DNA of 64,000 bases from positions 310,001 through 374,000 of the forward strand of contig CBDCCP010000001.1 of NCBI GenBank assembly GCA_965214915.1, read 5' to 3'. The stretch is from CATQHP01 sp965214915. Its GTDB lineage: Bacteria > Acidobacteriota > Terriglobia > Bryobacterales > UBA6623. The translations under genes were made by a program, and so were the position numbers. This document shows, piece by piece, positions 33,122 to 42,924 of the stretch. Below the pieces are notes generated by a model that was given only the letters and a program-made list of their open reading frames with translations, searched no databases and was not told where the DNA came from. Each line of letters starts with the position of its first letter. Within the stretch, counting starts at the first letter, position 1.

Positions 33122-34402
33122 CTATTGGAGCAAAGTTCCCTCGGTGACACAACTGTCGTCAGGCGCGATTGAGGCGGCCAGGGCAAGCAGCAGACGCTTG
33201 AGCCCGAGTTCCCTACCCTCCGGGTCGTACCATTCGCTCGGCGTGTGGGCGTCGCCGCCGCGCCCGCCCGCGCCCACGGTTACGGCCGGAAGACCTTTGG
33301 CCAGGGGGATATTGGCGTCGGTGGAAGCGCAGTCCATTCGCGAGGGAATGTTCAGATAGCGGTCCACCGCTTGGAAGCAGTCGACCAGTGGGTTGCTGTC
33401 CAGCGGGGCCGCGGCCGGCCGGTTGCCGATTTCGCGCAGGCTGTAGGCGGTCAGGCGGTCGGTGGATCGCCGGTTTTCCTCTCGAACGGCCGAGCGGGCG
33501 GAATCCTCGACGATGCCGACCACCTTTTGAATGCCGCCGCTGTCCCGCGAGCGCACATCGATTTTCGCCCGCGCCGAGGTCGGGATGGCGTTGATGCCCG
33601 CGCCGCCCTGAATGACTCCGATGGTGAGCGTGGCCCGCGGATCGTCGGGAAGCGCGGCCTCCGTCATGAGCGCAATCGCGCGCGACAGCGCATGCACAGG
33701 GTTGGCGCGGCCGAAATCGTTCCAACTGTGGCCGCCTCGGCCTTCGATGGTCAACTCGAAGCGGCGGCTGCCGAGCGCCTCGGCGGCGATGTAGCCGATC
33801 GAAGCTCCGTCGATGACAAGGTAGCGGTCGATCCGCTCGGCATAGCGGGAGTGCTCCGTGATGTAACGCATTCCCTGCAAATCGCCTTCGCCCTCTTCGG
33901 CGACGTTGGCGATCAGCAAGACGTTGCGCGCGGCATCCGGCAGCAACGGGGCGTCCAAGACCTTGGCCAGCGCCAGCAGAGCGCTCAGGCCGCTGCCGTT
34001 GTCGTTGACTCCCGGACCCTCCATCGTGCCGTCCAGGCGGACGCGGACATCCTCCGGGCGCGCGGGAGCGAGAATCGTGTCCATATGGGCGCTTACGGCT
34101 ACGTACGGCCGATTCTCCCCATATATAACGGGAACCACGACGTTGCCGGCTTCGTCGAGTTGCGGGCGGTGGCCGAGTTCCGAGAATTTTTTGCAGAGAT
34201 ACTGCGCCCGCTGCCGCTCGCGAAAAGTCGGCGCAGGAATGCGGCAGATCGCAAGGTGCTGCCGGTTGATCCAGCGCTTATGTCCGGTAATGAGGGCGAA
34301 CCCCCGCCGAACGCTTTCGAGCGAGGCCAGGGACGCGGCGAAGTCCGGCCGATTCGATCCGTTCCATATGCCGCGCGCCGGCAGCGTGTTGCGGCCCGCC
34401 AT
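33122..34402 (-). CDS. M20-family metallopeptidase (PepT/tripeptidase-like)
   Basis: A 426-residue zinc peptidase with the two-domain M20 layout. Metal and catalytic residues are visible: His/Asp in AVSAHMDT, Asp in GPGVNDNGSG, the Glu pair in NVAEEGEGDLQG, Asp in CASTDANIPLAKG and the final His in GGDAHTPSEWY. The dimerisation domain is in the middle (FELTIEGRGGHSWNDFGRAN). No signal peptide, so probably cytoplasmic peptide degradation. Confidence 0.88.
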   Translation of the reverse strand: MAGRNTLPARGIWNGSNRPDFAASLASLESVRRGFALITGHKRWINRQHLAICRIPAPTFRERQRAQYLCKKFSELGHRPQLDEAGNVVVPVIYGENRPYVAVSAHMDTILAPARPEDVRVRLDGTMEGPGVNDNGSGLSALLALAKVLDAPLLPDAARNVLLIANVAEEGEGDLQGMRYITEHSRYAERIDRYLVIDGASIGYIAAEALGSRRFELTIEGRGGHSWNDFGRANPVHALSRAIALMTEAALPDDPRATLTIGVIQGGAGINAIPTSARAKIDVRSRDSGGIQKVVGIVEDSARSAVREENRRSTDRLTAYSLREIGNRPAAAPLDSNPLVDCFQAVDRYLNIPSRMDCASTDANIPLAKGLPAVTVGAGGRGGDAHTPSEWYDPEGRELGLKRLLLALAASIAPDDSCVTEGTLLQ

Positions 34403-34440
34403 AGAGCGATCAGTTTAGCAATACGCGCCCGGCCGCCGTC

Positions 34441-34461
34441 TTACTCTCCACTCTCTATCTA
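34441..34461 (+). repeat. partial copy of the CTCTCCACT repeat
   Basis: TTACTCTCCACTCTCTATCT resembles the repeat at 11,183 and 44,281 (reverse). It lies in the 100-bp gap between the peptidase and fucosidase genes. Confidence 0.4.
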
Positions 34462-34505
34462 CTAACCCGTGGTACCGTTTCCTTTACGAGGTCATTGAAG
34501 ATTCG

Positions 34506-36020
34506 ATGCAATTGCAGAAACTTGCCCGGTTTGTCTGTCTCACAACGGCGGCTTTGGCGCTGCTCGTGCTTCCGGACGCGAGGATGCAGGCGGAGACTTA
34601 CGATCCCGACTGGAAATCTCTCGACGCTCGCCCCACCCCGGAATGGTACCTGGACGCCAAGCTCGGCATTTTCATTCACTGGGGCGTTTACTCCGTGCCT
34701 TCATTTGCCTACCCCGACTCGTATTCGGAATGGTACTGGCACTCTCTGAACGGCGAGCGGGAAAACCCGAACCAGCGCCAGTCGCGGAATGCCCGCGCGA
34801 CGCGCGAGTTTCATGAGCGCGTCTATGGAGAGGACTTCGAATACAAGGATTTTGCTCCGCTGTTCAAGGCGGAATTGTTCGACCCGGACCAATGGGCCGA
34901 TGTTTTTCAGCGATCGGGCGCGAAATACGTGGTGCTCACGTCGAAGCATCACGACGGCTATGCGCTGTGGCCCAGCAAGGAGGCCGATAAAACCTGGGGC
35001 CGCAAGTGGAACAGCGCCGCGGTCGGTCCGCAACGGGACCTGCTGGGCGATCTGGGCGCCTCGGTCCGGGCGGCCGGCCTCAAGATGGGTTTCTATTACT
35101 CGCTGTACGAGTGGTTCAATCCGCTGTGGCTCAGCGACCGCGAGCGCTACGTCAACGAGCACATGATCCCGCAGTTCAAAGACGCGGTGACGCGCTACAA
35201 CCCCGCGATCATCTTCAGCGACGGCGAATGGGACATGGAATACCGGAAATGGCGGAGCGCGGAATTGTTGGCTTGGCTTTTCAACGAGGCGCCGAACCGC
35301 AACGAGGTAGTCGTCAACGACCGCTGGGGGAAAGGCATCCGCCATAAGCACGGGGGCTACTACACAACCGAGTATGGGGCGGGCATGGCCGATGCGTCTC
35401 ACCCTTGGGAAGAGAACCGCGGCATGGGCCATTCGTTCGGCTACAACCGCAACGAGCCGCTCTCCAACTACAAAACGGGCAAAGAACTGGTTTGGATACT
35501 GATCGATCTGGTCAGCCGCGGCGGCAACTTCCTGCTCGACGTGGGGCCTACGGCGGACGGGCGCATCCCGGAATTGCAGCAAGACCGCTTGCTGGAGCTC
35601 GGCGCCTGGCTCGAGATCAACGGCGAGGCGATTTTCGGCACGCGCACGTGGAAAACCCCGGCGCAATGGACCGCGGGCGAGCGGCCGGTGCAGGGATACG
35701 GAGAGTATCGGGAAAAGTACGACATCCTCGAATTGGCCGGATCGGCCCCGGTAAACGGCAAGGCTCGGAAAGAGGTTTTCTTTACGCGCAAAGGCCCTGA
35801 CCTCTACGCGATCACGCCGGGCCTGCCGAAAGGCAAGCTCATTCTCAAGGGCGTGCAGGCGCCGAAAGGCGCCGAAGTGTCGATGCTCGGCCTGGAGACG
35901 CCGCTCAAATGGAAGCAGCGGAAAAACAATCTGGCGATCTCTGTGCCGGCATTGTCCGTGGACGAAGCTCCCGGACGTCACGCCTATGCGTTCAAGATTC
36001 CGGGCGGCGCGGGCGACTGA
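34506..36020 (+). CDS. alpha-L-fucosidase (GH29), exported
   Basis: A 504-residue glycosidase with signal peptide (LTTAALALLVLPDARMQA). The GH29 start is clear (PEWYLDAKLGIFIHWGVYSV, then YSEWYWHSLNGE), and AKYVVLTSKHHDGYALWPS follows. The nucleophile Asp is probably in FSDGEWDMEYRKW. GRGGNFLLDVGPTADGRIPE-type sequence (here VSRGGNFLLDVGPTADGRIP) closes the barrel, and a C-terminal beta-domain is present. Removes fucose from glycans in the periplasm or outside the cell. Confidence 0.93.
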   Translation: MQLQKLARFVCLTTAALALLVLPDARMQAETYDPDWKSLDARPTPEWYLDAKLGIFIHWGVYSVPSFAYPDSYSEWYWHSLNGERENPNQRQSRNARATREFHERVYGEDFEYKDFAPLFKAELFDPDQWADVFQRSGAKYVVLTSKHHDGYALWPSKEADKTWGRKWNSAAVGPQRDLLGDLGASVRAAGLKMGFYYSLYEWFNPLWLSDRERYVNEHMIPQFKDAVTRYNPAIIFSDGEWDMEYRKWRSAELLAWLFNEAPNRNEVVVNDRWGKGIRHKHGGYYTTEYGAGMADASHPWEENRGMGHSFGYNRNEPLSNYKTGKELVWILIDLVSRGGNFLLDVGPTADGRIPELQQDRLLELGAWLEINGEAIFGTRTWKTPAQWTAGERPVQGYGEYREKYDILELAGSAPVNGKARKEVFFTRKGPDLYAITPGLPKGKLILKGVQAPKGAEVSMLGLETPLKWKQRKNNLAISVPALSVDEAPGRHAYAFKIPGGAGD

Positions 36021-36055
36021 AACCGCGCGCAGCCGCTCAAGTCGGCAGACGCAAA

Positions 36056-37123
36056 TCAAGTGTCCGACGATCGCAATTCAAATGTCCGCTTACGGCTGCC
36101 CAGAAGACGATCGAGGCTCTCGAAGACGGCTTGCGGGGTGACCGCGCGCATCGAAGCGGCGGGCGCCTTGCCGCGGCGGTAGGCGGTTGCCGCACCCGGG
36201 CTGCGCAGCACTGCAATCGACTTGCCGTAAGGGCCGTTACGCGCGGGGTCGGTCGGGCCGAAGATCGCCACGCCCGGTTTGCCCAGCGCCGCGGCCAAGT
36301 GCAGCGGTCCGCTGTCGAGGCCCACGACGGCCGCGGCGCGACGGGTAGCCGCAATCAACTCGTCGATGCCCGACGAGTGCGGGACGACCGCTCCGGGCGC
36401 GGCCCGGCGGGCGATCGCCGCCGCGGTCTCCCCGCCGTCCGGGGGGCAATCGATCAGCAGCGGAATGCGGCGGCGGCGCCAAAGCAGGTCGGCCAGTTCC
36501 GCGTAATGCTCGAACGGCCACTGCTTGGCGCCCCAACCGGCATGCGGGGAGGCGATCACGTAGTCAGCCGGCAAATCGGCCTTGGGCTTGCCGGGCGGAA
36601 GCGGAAAGTCCGCCGCGCCCGCGGGGCGCAGCCCGCGCGTCGATGCGGCCAGCTCGCGGTAGCGGTCGACGACGTGCCGCGACTCGGCTTTGACGCGGTT
36701 CGAGTAAACCGCCGACGCTAACGGCTCGCGCAGTTGCGGGCCATCGAATCCGTAGATGCGCTCCGCCCGGCTGAGGAATGCGACGGCGGCCGATTTGACG
36801 AGGCCCTGGCAATCGACGGCCAAGTCGAATTGCATCTGCCGCAGGCCGAGCCGGAAGTCGGCGATCTCGCGGCGCGTCGTCCGTCTCCATTTCGCCTCGC
36901 GCCAGCGCTTGAGCGGAACCTCGACAACTTGGTCCACGTGAGGATTCCCGCGAAGCAGCGGAGCCCAGCGGCTCTCGACCGCCCAAGTCAGGCGGACCTG
37001 GGGAAAGCAGCGCTTGAGCTCGGCGGCCGCGGGCAAAGTCTGGATGACGTCGCCCATCGCCCCCAGCCGCACGAGCAGGATGTTCCGGGCGGACTCACCC
37101 GCTGCGCTTACCGGCAATGACAT
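36056..37123 (-). CDS. glycosyltransferase family 9 (heptosyltransferase-like)
   Basis: A 355-residue LPS-type glycosyltransferase. The N-terminus ILLVRLGAMGDVIQTLPAAA is the GT9 signature. The donor-binding half has PHAGWGAKQWPFEHYAELAD and VVGLDSGPLHLAAALGKPGV (DSGxxH). ADP-heptose or a related sugar is the likely donor. Its start overlaps the end of the small RfaE-like gene by 29 bp, and ispG is upstream, so the three genes appear co-transcribed. Confidence 0.88.
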   Translation of the reverse strand: MSLPVSAAGESARNILLVRLGAMGDVIQTLPAAAELKRCFPQVRLTWAVESRWAPLLRGNPHVDQVVEVPLKRWREAKWRRTTRREIADFRLGLRQMQFDLAVDCQGLVKSAAVAFLSRAERIYGFDGPQLREPLASAVYSNRVKAESRHVVDRYRELAASTRGLRPAGAADFPLPPGKPKADLPADYVIASPHAGWGAKQWPFEHYAELADLLWRRRRIPLLIDCPPDGGETAAAIARRAAPGAVVPHSSGIDELIAATRRAAAVVGLDSGPLHLAAALGKPGVAIFGPTDPARNGPYGKSIAVLRSPGAATAYRRGKAPAASMRAVTPQAVFESLDRLLGSRKRTFELRSSDT

Positions 37124-37463
37124 CGGCGATCACGTCGCGCTTCACGCATGTTTCGACATCGACGGCCGCCGCCGGATTCCACTTCGCAATCAGCGCGTCC
37201 GCCTCGGATTCGTCACAGATTACCACTGCGTCGACACAGCCCAAGCCGGCGGCGAGCTGGGCGCGGTCGTTGGCTTCGAGCACGGTCGGGCGCCCGGCGG
37301 ATTCCCGCAATACCAACACCACCAGATCGGCTGCGGCGGCTTTGGCTTGCGCCAGCGCGCGGCAATGCTCGGCAGTCAGGATATCGAACCGGCCCTTGGC
37401 GACAACGGCGCCGGGCCGGGGAGCAACAGCCGCCGGCGGGCGAATTTTCGTGCGTGTGTCCAA
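37095..37463 (-). CDS. RfaE/HldE nucleotidyltransferase-like protein, degenerate
   Basis: A 122-residue protein resembling the C-terminal cytidylyltransferase-fold domain of HldE (KGRFDILTAEHCRALAQAKA ... DLVVLVLRESAGRPTVLEAN ... VDAVVICDESEADALIAKWN). Active enzymes have HxGH in the first loop (FDLLHAGH); here it reads LTAEH, with the first His and the Gly lost. Catalysis is therefore doubtful. It sits between ispG and a GT9 heptosyltransferase, which supports descent from an ADP-heptose gene. Confidence 0.65.
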   Translation of the reverse strand: MDTRTKIRPPAAVAPRPGAVVAKGRFDILTAEHCRALAQAKAAAADLVVLVLRESAGRPTVLEANDRAQLAAGLGCVDAVVICDESEADALIAKWNPAAAVDVETCVKRDVIADVIAGKRSG

Positions 37464-37515
37464 GAGCGATTTACCTGCGATGCGGAAAGTTCACGCCGGC
37501 GCCGCGGCTTTCCGG

Positions 37516-38748
37516 TCAGAGTGTTTCGAGCGGTTTCGGGGCGTAGCGGTTATCGACGTACTCGTCGAGGATTTCGATGAACTCGGCGACGATGCGGTCG
37601 CCTTTGAGGGTGCGGTTGAGGCGTCCGTCGATGTAAACGGGAGCCTTGGGCTCCTCGAAAGTTCCGGGCAGAGAAATGCCCAAATCGGCGTGTTTCGATT
37701 CGCCCGGCCCGTTGACCACGCAGCCCATCACGGCGACGTTCATCTCTTCGACGCCTTCGTAGCGGGTCTTCCAGACGGGCATTCGGGAGCGCAGATAGCT
37801 TTCGATTTCTTCGGCCATCTCCTGAAAGAACGTGCTCGTAGTGCGGCCGCAGCCCGGACACGCCGTGACCTGCGGCGTAAAGCTGCGGATTTCGAGCGAC
37901 TGCAAGATTTGCTGCGCGACGCGCACCTCTTCGGCGCGGTCGCCGTTCGGCTGCGGAGTCAGCGAAACGCGGATCGTATCGCCGATGCCTTCCTGCAAGA
38001 GGATGGCCATCGCGGCGGTCGAAGCAACGACGCCCTTGTTGCCCATGCCCGCTTCGGTAAGTCCGAGATGCAGCGGATAGTCGCAGCGGGACGCCAGATC
38101 ACGGTAAACCCCGAGCAGATCGCGGACGTTCGAGACTTTGGCGCTGAGCACGATGCGGTCGTGCCCGAGACCGTAGCTCTCGGCGGCTTCGGCGGAGCGC
38201 AGGGCGCTGGCGACGATGGCTTCGCGCATCACCTCGCCGGCGTCTCGCGGCTCGGGCAGGCGGGCGTTCTTGTCCATCAACTCGGTGAGCAGCCGCTGGT
38301 CGAGCGAGCCCCAGTTGACGCCGATGCGCACCGGCTTGCCGTACTCGATAGCCGTCTCGATCATCGTCCGAAAATTGTCGTCGCGCTTCCTGCCGATATC
38401 GACGTTGCCGGGATTGATGCGATACTTGGCGAGCAGCTTCGCGCAATCGGGATACCGCCGCAGCAGCAAATGGCCGTTGTAGTGAAAATCGCCCACAATC
38501 GGGGCGCCGCAGCCGAAATCGCGCAGAGCGCGCACGATCGCCGGCACGGCGGCGGCGGCCTCGTCGTGATTGACCGTCAGGCGGACCAGTTCGGAGCCGG
38601 CGGCGGCCAGCGCGATTGCCTGGTTGACGGTGGCGGACGTATCGGCGGTGTCCGTATTCGTCATCGACTGGACGACAATCGGGTTCCGTCCGCCGATCTT
38701 GACGCCGTCGATGTCGCAGACGGCGGCGGCTCTTCTGTCTATCCGCAT
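37516..38748 (-). CDS. ispG: 4-hydroxy-3-methylbut-2-enyl diphosphate synthase (IspG/GcpE)
   Basis: Penultimate enzyme of the MEP isoprenoid pathway, a [4Fe-4S] enzyme. The 410-residue bacterial form has the TIM-barrel part (IGGRNPIVVQSMTNTDTADT, RINPGNVDIGRKRDDNF, RIGVNWGSLDQRLL) and the cluster ligands in TACPGCGRTTSTFFQ and AVMGCVVNGPGESKHADLG. ATG at 38748 is chosen because family sequence starts there; about 200 upstream codons in the same open frame are shadow of the DUF1501 gene. Confidence 0.95.
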   Translation of the reverse strand: MRIDRRAAAVCDIDGVKIGGRNPIVVQSMTNTDTADTSATVNQAIALAAAGSELVRLTVNHDEAAAAVPAIVRALRDFGCGAPIVGDFHYNGHLLLRRYPDCAKLLAKYRINPGNVDIGRKRDDNFRTMIETAIEYGKPVRIGVNWGSLDQRLLTELMDKNARLPEPRDAGEVMREAIVASALRSAEAAESYGLGHDRIVLSAKVSNVRDLLGVYRDLASRCDYPLHLGLTEAGMGNKGVVASTAAMAILLQEGIGDTIRVSLTPQPNGDRAEEVRVAQQILQSLEIRSFTPQVTACPGCGRTTSTFFQEMAEEIESYLRSRMPVWKTRYEGVEEMNVAVMGCVVNGPGESKHADLGISLPGTFEEPKAPVYIDGRLNRTLKGDRIVAEFIEILDEYVDNRYAPKPLETL

Positions 38749-38924
38749 CGGTTTTCCGGCGCGCGGCTCTTTTTCGAGTTTAACAATCGAGGCGGTTGAG
38801 CAGTTTTCGAGGCGGGCGCCGAGGCAATGGCAGTCATGGCCGCTCGCGCGGATGCCGCTCCGGCGAGCCGTAGAAGGAAATGCCGTCCCAAGGGCGGTTC
38901 TGCTCAGCCTCGTTCTGCGTAATT
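38749..38924. other. intergenic gap, nothing recognised
   Basis: 176 bp between ispG and the DUF1501 gene, both minus strand. No hairpin with a T-run and no convincing ORF seen. Confidence 0.5.
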
Positions 38925-40388
38925 CTAGCCGACGATTTGCGGGATGGGCTCGCCATGAACATCGGTCAAGCGCATGTGCCGCCCGTTGAAGAAGTAGGTC
39001 AGCCGAGTGTGGTCCATTCCGAGCAGATGAAGCATCGTCGCATGCAGGTCGTGGTAGGTCAGCACCTGCTGTTCGGCCTTGTAGCCGAACTCGTCGGTCG
39101 CCCCGACCGACTGCCCGCCCGCGATGCCCGCGCCGGCCATCCACGCCGTCATCGCGCCGGGGTTGTGGTCGCGGCCGACGCCGCGCTGTGAAATCGGCAT
39201 ACGCCCGAACTCCGAGTGCCAGACGACAAGCGTGTCCTCCAGCAAGCCGGTCTGCTTGAGGTCTTTGAGCAGGCCCGCGATCGGACGGTCGACTTCCTTT
39301 GCATGCAGCGTGTGATTCTCGACGAGATTGCTGTGCGCGTCCCAAGTATCGATATTCTGCTGGCGCAGCGCGCCGCTGTAAAGCTGGACGAAGCGCACGC
39401 CGCGCTCAACCAATCGGCGGGCCAGCAGGCACTGTCTGCCAAAAGGCTCGGTAACCGGATCGTCCATGGCATAGAGCTTTTTCACGGCCTCGGACTCCTG
39501 CGAGAGGTCCACCGCTTCGGGAGCGCATCCCTGCATGCGGTAGGCCAACTCGTAAGAAGCGATGCGCGCGGCCAAGTCGCTTGCCCCGGGATACTTCTTG
39601 GCGTGCTCGCCGTTCAGTAGCGCCAGATGATCGAGCCGCGCGCGCTGCTGCTCGGGGGAGACCATCTCGCCGGGCGGCCGCAAATCGAGGATGGGGTCGC
39701 CCGAAGAGCGGAAAACCGTCCCCTGATATGTCGCCGGCAGATAGCCGCTGCTCCAGTTGGCCGGCCCCGAGAACGGGCCGCCGCGGTGATCGCAAACGAC
39801 TACGAATCCGGGCAGACTCTGGTTCTCCGAGCCCAAGCCGTAGGTCACCCAGCTTCCGACGCTGGGGTGGCCCATCAGCAGCGAGCCGGTATTCCACTCG
39901 TAATGCGAGAGCACATGGTCGTTCGAGCGGCCTTGGCAGGAATGCACGAAAGCCAGATCGTCAACCATCGCGCCCATGCAGGGGAACAACTCGGAAACAT
40001 GCTTGCCGCTTTCGCCGTACTGCTTGAAGCGGAACGGGCTCTTCATCAGGGGTCCCGGGAACCCTTGGCGCACACGCACCTTGCCTTTGCCCGTCAGCGG
40101 CTTGCCGTGATGCTTTTCGAGCATCGGCTTGTAATCGAAGCTGTCCACGTGGCTGACGCCGCCGCTCATGAACAGCGAGATCACCGCCTTGGCCCGCGGC
40201 TTGAAATGGGGCTCGCGCGGGGCGGTCGGCGAAGTAATCCCCGACGCGTCGCAAGCCGGCTGCGATGCGAGCAGACCTTCCCTCTGCAGCATGTGCGCCA
40301 GCGCGACGCCGCCGATGCCCTCGCCGGCGCGGAACAAAAAATCGCGGCGCGAAACGAAGCGCCCTTCAGTTGATGTAGACGAATTCAT
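38925..40388 (-). CDS. Tat-exported DUF1501 protein
   Basis: A 487-residue protein with a Tat motif (SRRDFLFRAGEG, from residue 13). DUF1501 features are KAVISLFMSGGVSHVDSFDY, HVLSHYEWNTGSLLMGHPSV, GVRFVQLYSGALRQQNIDTW and VVWHSEFGRMPISQ with GRDHNP. The fold is of the alkaline phosphatase/sulfatase type by family knowledge, but no reaction is established. The first 23 bp overlap the end of the DUF1549/1553 gene upstream, a pairing typical for these families. Confidence 0.88.
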   Translation of the reverse strand: MNSSTSTEGRFVSRRDFLFRAGEGIGGVALAHMLQREGLLASQPACDASGITSPTAPREPHFKPRAKAVISLFMSGGVSHVDSFDYKPMLEKHHGKPLTGKGKVRVRQGFPGPLMKSPFRFKQYGESGKHVSELFPCMGAMVDDLAFVHSCQGRSNDHVLSHYEWNTGSLLMGHPSVGSWVTYGLGSENQSLPGFVVVCDHRGGPFSGPANWSSGYLPATYQGTVFRSSGDPILDLRPPGEMVSPEQQRARLDHLALLNGEHAKKYPGASDLAARIASYELAYRMQGCAPEAVDLSQESEAVKKLYAMDDPVTEPFGRQCLLARRLVERGVRFVQLYSGALRQQNIDTWDAHSNLVENHTLHAKEVDRPIAGLLKDLKQTGLLEDTLVVWHSEFGRMPISQRGVGRDHNPGAMTAWMAGAGIAGGQSVGATDEFGYKAEQQVLTYHDLHATMLHLLGMDHTRLTYFFNGRHMRLTDVHGEPIPQIVG

Positions 40389-42924
40389 TGAGATTCAAAA
40401 TCACGTCGCAAAGGTCGGTTAGAGCGGCCGCCGCATCGCCGCCGTGGAAACGCGTCTGCCGCGCCAGAAAGTCCCGATTCGCCGCCGCCTCCGCCGCCGC
40501 CGGCTCTCTGCCCAGCGCAATGCGGTACGCTTCCGCGATCCGTTCCTCGGCGGTTTTCTTCGCGCCCGCCACGCGTTCCGCGAAATAGCGCGCTTGCCGC
40601 AGCGTGAAGTCGTTATTGAGCAAAGTCAGCGCTTGCGTCGGGACGGTCGTGGTCGTGCGGCGCTCGCAGGTCACGTTCATATTGGGCTGATCGAACACCT
40701 CGAACATCGGATAGCGCAACCCGCGCTTGCCGTAGCTGTAAACGCTGCGCCTCCACACCGCCGGGCCCGGTTCGTTCATCTCCCATTTGCCCTTGGGGAA
40801 GGACGTGCGCAACTCCTGCGGGATCGGCGGGAAGAAGCCGGGGCCGCCGGCTTGCAGATTGAGATTTCCGGCCGCCGCCAGAATCGAGTCGCGGATCGCC
40901 TCGCCTTCCAGCCGGTGCCGCGGGTAGCGCCAGAGCAAGATATTCTCCGGGTCTGCGGCGTGCGCCTTTTCATCGTCGTGAGCCGAGGCCATGCGATAAG
41001 CGTCGGAGTTCATGATCAGCCGGTGCATCGCCTTGACGCTCCAGCCGCCGCGCACGAACTCGAGCGCCAGCCAGTCGAGCAACTGCGGATGAGAAGGCAG
41101 TGTGCCCATGCGCCCGAAATTGCCTGCGGTGGTCACGATGCCGCGGCCGAAATGATGCATCCAGATGCGGTTCGCCATCACGCGGGCCGTGAGCGGATTC
41201 TCTTCCGAAGCAATCCATTTCGCCAGCGCCAGCCGCCGTCCGCTGGAAACGCGCTCGTCTTGCGGCGCGGCGGGAACGAATTGCTGCCCGCGGGCCAAGG
41301 CGGCGACGTAGCCGGGTCCGACGGCGTCGCCTTTGTTGCGGTAGTCGGCGTTGGGCAGGAAATATGCCGTCGGCGGCGCGTACGGCTTGGCGGCAATCCA
41401 GCTTCCGGTCAACTCGCCGAAATCTTCGCGGTCGCCCTTGCCCGGCTGCACCTCGTCGCCCAATCCGTTAGGCGCAAGGCGGTAGTCCCCGTCGCGGATG
41501 CCCATGGCCAACGGCAGCGGCTCGGGCAACCCTTTCTCGATCACGGCAATCTCGGCTTTGATCGCTTCGATGCGCACGGCGTCTTCGTCCGACAGGATCG
41601 CTTCGACTCCGCCCACGCCGATCGATTCCACTTGCGCGGCCAGCAGCTTCTGCCCTGCCGTGCGCTGTTCCTCGGGAGTTTTGACCGCTTCCTGGATTTC
41701 TGCCGGAAATTTGAGTAGTCTCTCGGCGCGAAGCCTCTGTGTGTAGGGCTTCTGTATCTCGGCAATGCGTTCCTTCAACGGTTTCGTACGGGTCTCGACG
41801 GCTTTCACCGCCTCTTCGTACCGCTTGACCTCATCGGGCGGCGCCAGAGGAAATTCATAGCGGATGTGCGGGAAGAAGACCGCCATCATGCGGTAGTAGT
41901 CCATCTGCTCGATGGGGTCGAATTTGTGGTCGTGGCAACGCGCGCAATCCACCGTCAGCCCGAGAAAAGCGCGGCTGGTTGTCGCGATCATGTCGTCGAG
42001 ATAGGTGTAGCGGTACTGTGGATTGTCTTTTTCGCGGAACAGAACCCGCGGGCCGATACGGTGCATGCCGGTGGCGACCAGCGTCGCGTCGCTGGGATTT
42101 TCGACTTCATCGCCGGCAAGCTGCTCTTCGATGAAGCGGTCGTAGGGCTTATCGTCGTTGAACGATTGGATCACGTAATCGCGGTAGCGCCAAGCGTGGG
42201 GGTAGTCGTAGTCGTGCTCGTAGCCCGACGAATCCGCGTAGCGGACGACATCCAGCCAATGACGGCCCCAACGTTCGCCGTAGCGCGGCGATTCGAGCAA
42301 CTCGTCGACAAGCTTGGCAAAGGCGTCCGGCGCATCGTCGGCGACGAATTTGTCGACGGCTTCGGGGGAAGGAGGAACCCCGACGAGATCCAGATAGGCG
42401 CGGCGGATCAACGTATGCCTGTCGGCGCGCGGCGCGGGCTCGATGCCCTTGCGCCGCAAGGCGTCGAGCAGGAATCCGTCGATCGGAGACGCCGCGGCGG
42501 CCCGCGGCTCGCGGCGCTCCGGCGGAACGAACGACCACCACGTTTTCTCCTGCGCGGCGCCTGCATCCTCCCGCCATTCGGCGCCTTCGTCGATCCAGCG
42601 CGCGACGATCTCGATTTGCTCTTGGGGAAGCGACTTGCCGAAGGGCATGACGGGCGTTTCGAGCCCCGTCAAGTGGCGGTAGAGACGGCTCTTGGCGGCG
42701 TCGCCGGGAACGATCGCCGGCCCGTGCTTGCCGCCCTTCAACAGCGCCTCGCGGCTGCCCAGATCGAGGTCGGAGAGTTGCTGCTTATCGCCGTGGCACT
42801 GCGAGCACTCCCGCTCGAAGATCGGAGCGACGTCGCGGGCAAAGCGAACGGTGGGCTCGCCAACAGCCGGAGCGAAAACGCCCGCTCCGCAACATACAAC
42901 GAACATTACCGCCAAGCGTTTCAT
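40366..42924 (-). CDS. cytochrome-domain DUF1549/DUF1553 protein (PSD1 family)
   Basis: An 852-residue exported protein. After the signal peptide a haem motif CSQCH (Cys40, Cys43, His44) starts the PSCyt1 domain (VMPFGKSLPQEQIEIVARWI). DUF1549 follows (RHTLIRRAYLDLVGVPPSPE, ERWGRHWLDVVRYADSSGYE, CARCHDHKFDPIEQMDYYRM), then a coiled-coil-rich spacer, then DUF1553 (LAKWIASEENPLTARVMANR, MHHFGRGIVTTAGNFGRMG, RYPRHRLEGEAIRDSILAAA, QALTLLNNDFTLRQARYFAE). It is translationally coupled to the DUF1501 gene. Confidence 0.9.
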   Translation of the reverse strand: MKRLAVMFVVCCGAGVFAPAVGEPTVRFARDVAPIFERECSQCHGDKQQLSDLDLGSREALLKGGKHGPAIVPGDAAKSRLYRHLTGLETPVMPFGKSLPQEQIEIVARWIDEGAEWREDAGAAQEKTWWSFVPPERREPRAAAASPIDGFLLDALRRKGIEPAPRADRHTLIRRAYLDLVGVPPSPEAVDKFVADDAPDAFAKLVDELLESPRYGERWGRHWLDVVRYADSSGYEHDYDYPHAWRYRDYVIQSFNDDKPYDRFIEEQLAGDEVENPSDATLVATGMHRIGPRVLFREKDNPQYRYTYLDDMIATTSRAFLGLTVDCARCHDHKFDPIEQMDYYRMMAVFFPHIRYEFPLAPPDEVKRYEEAVKAVETRTKPLKERIAEIQKPYTQRLRAERLLKFPAEIQEAVKTPEEQRTAGQKLLAAQVESIGVGGVEAILSDEDAVRIEAIKAEIAVIEKGLPEPLPLAMGIRDGDYRLAPNGLGDEVQPGKGDREDFGELTGSWIAAKPYAPPTAYFLPNADYRNKGDAVGPGYVAALARGQQFVPAAPQDERVSSGRRLALAKWIASEENPLTARVMANRIWMHHFGRGIVTTAGNFGRMGTLPSHPQLLDWLALEFVRGGWSVKAMHRLIMNSDAYRMASAHDDEKAHAADPENILLWRYPRHRLEGEAIRDSILAAAGNLNLQAGGPGFFPPIPQELRTSFPKGKWEMNEPGPAVWRRSVYSYGKRGLRYPMFEVFDQPNMNVTCERRTTTTVPTQALTLLNNDFTLRQARYFAERVAGAKKTAEERIAEAYRIALGREPAAAEAAANRDFLARQTRFHGGDAAAALTDLCDVILNLNEFVYIN

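Noticed and set aside
37516..39345. 609-codon version of ispG with a 200-residue N-terminal extension
   Set aside because: The extension is Arg/Ala-rich shadow of the DUF1501 gene; IspG begins at 38748.
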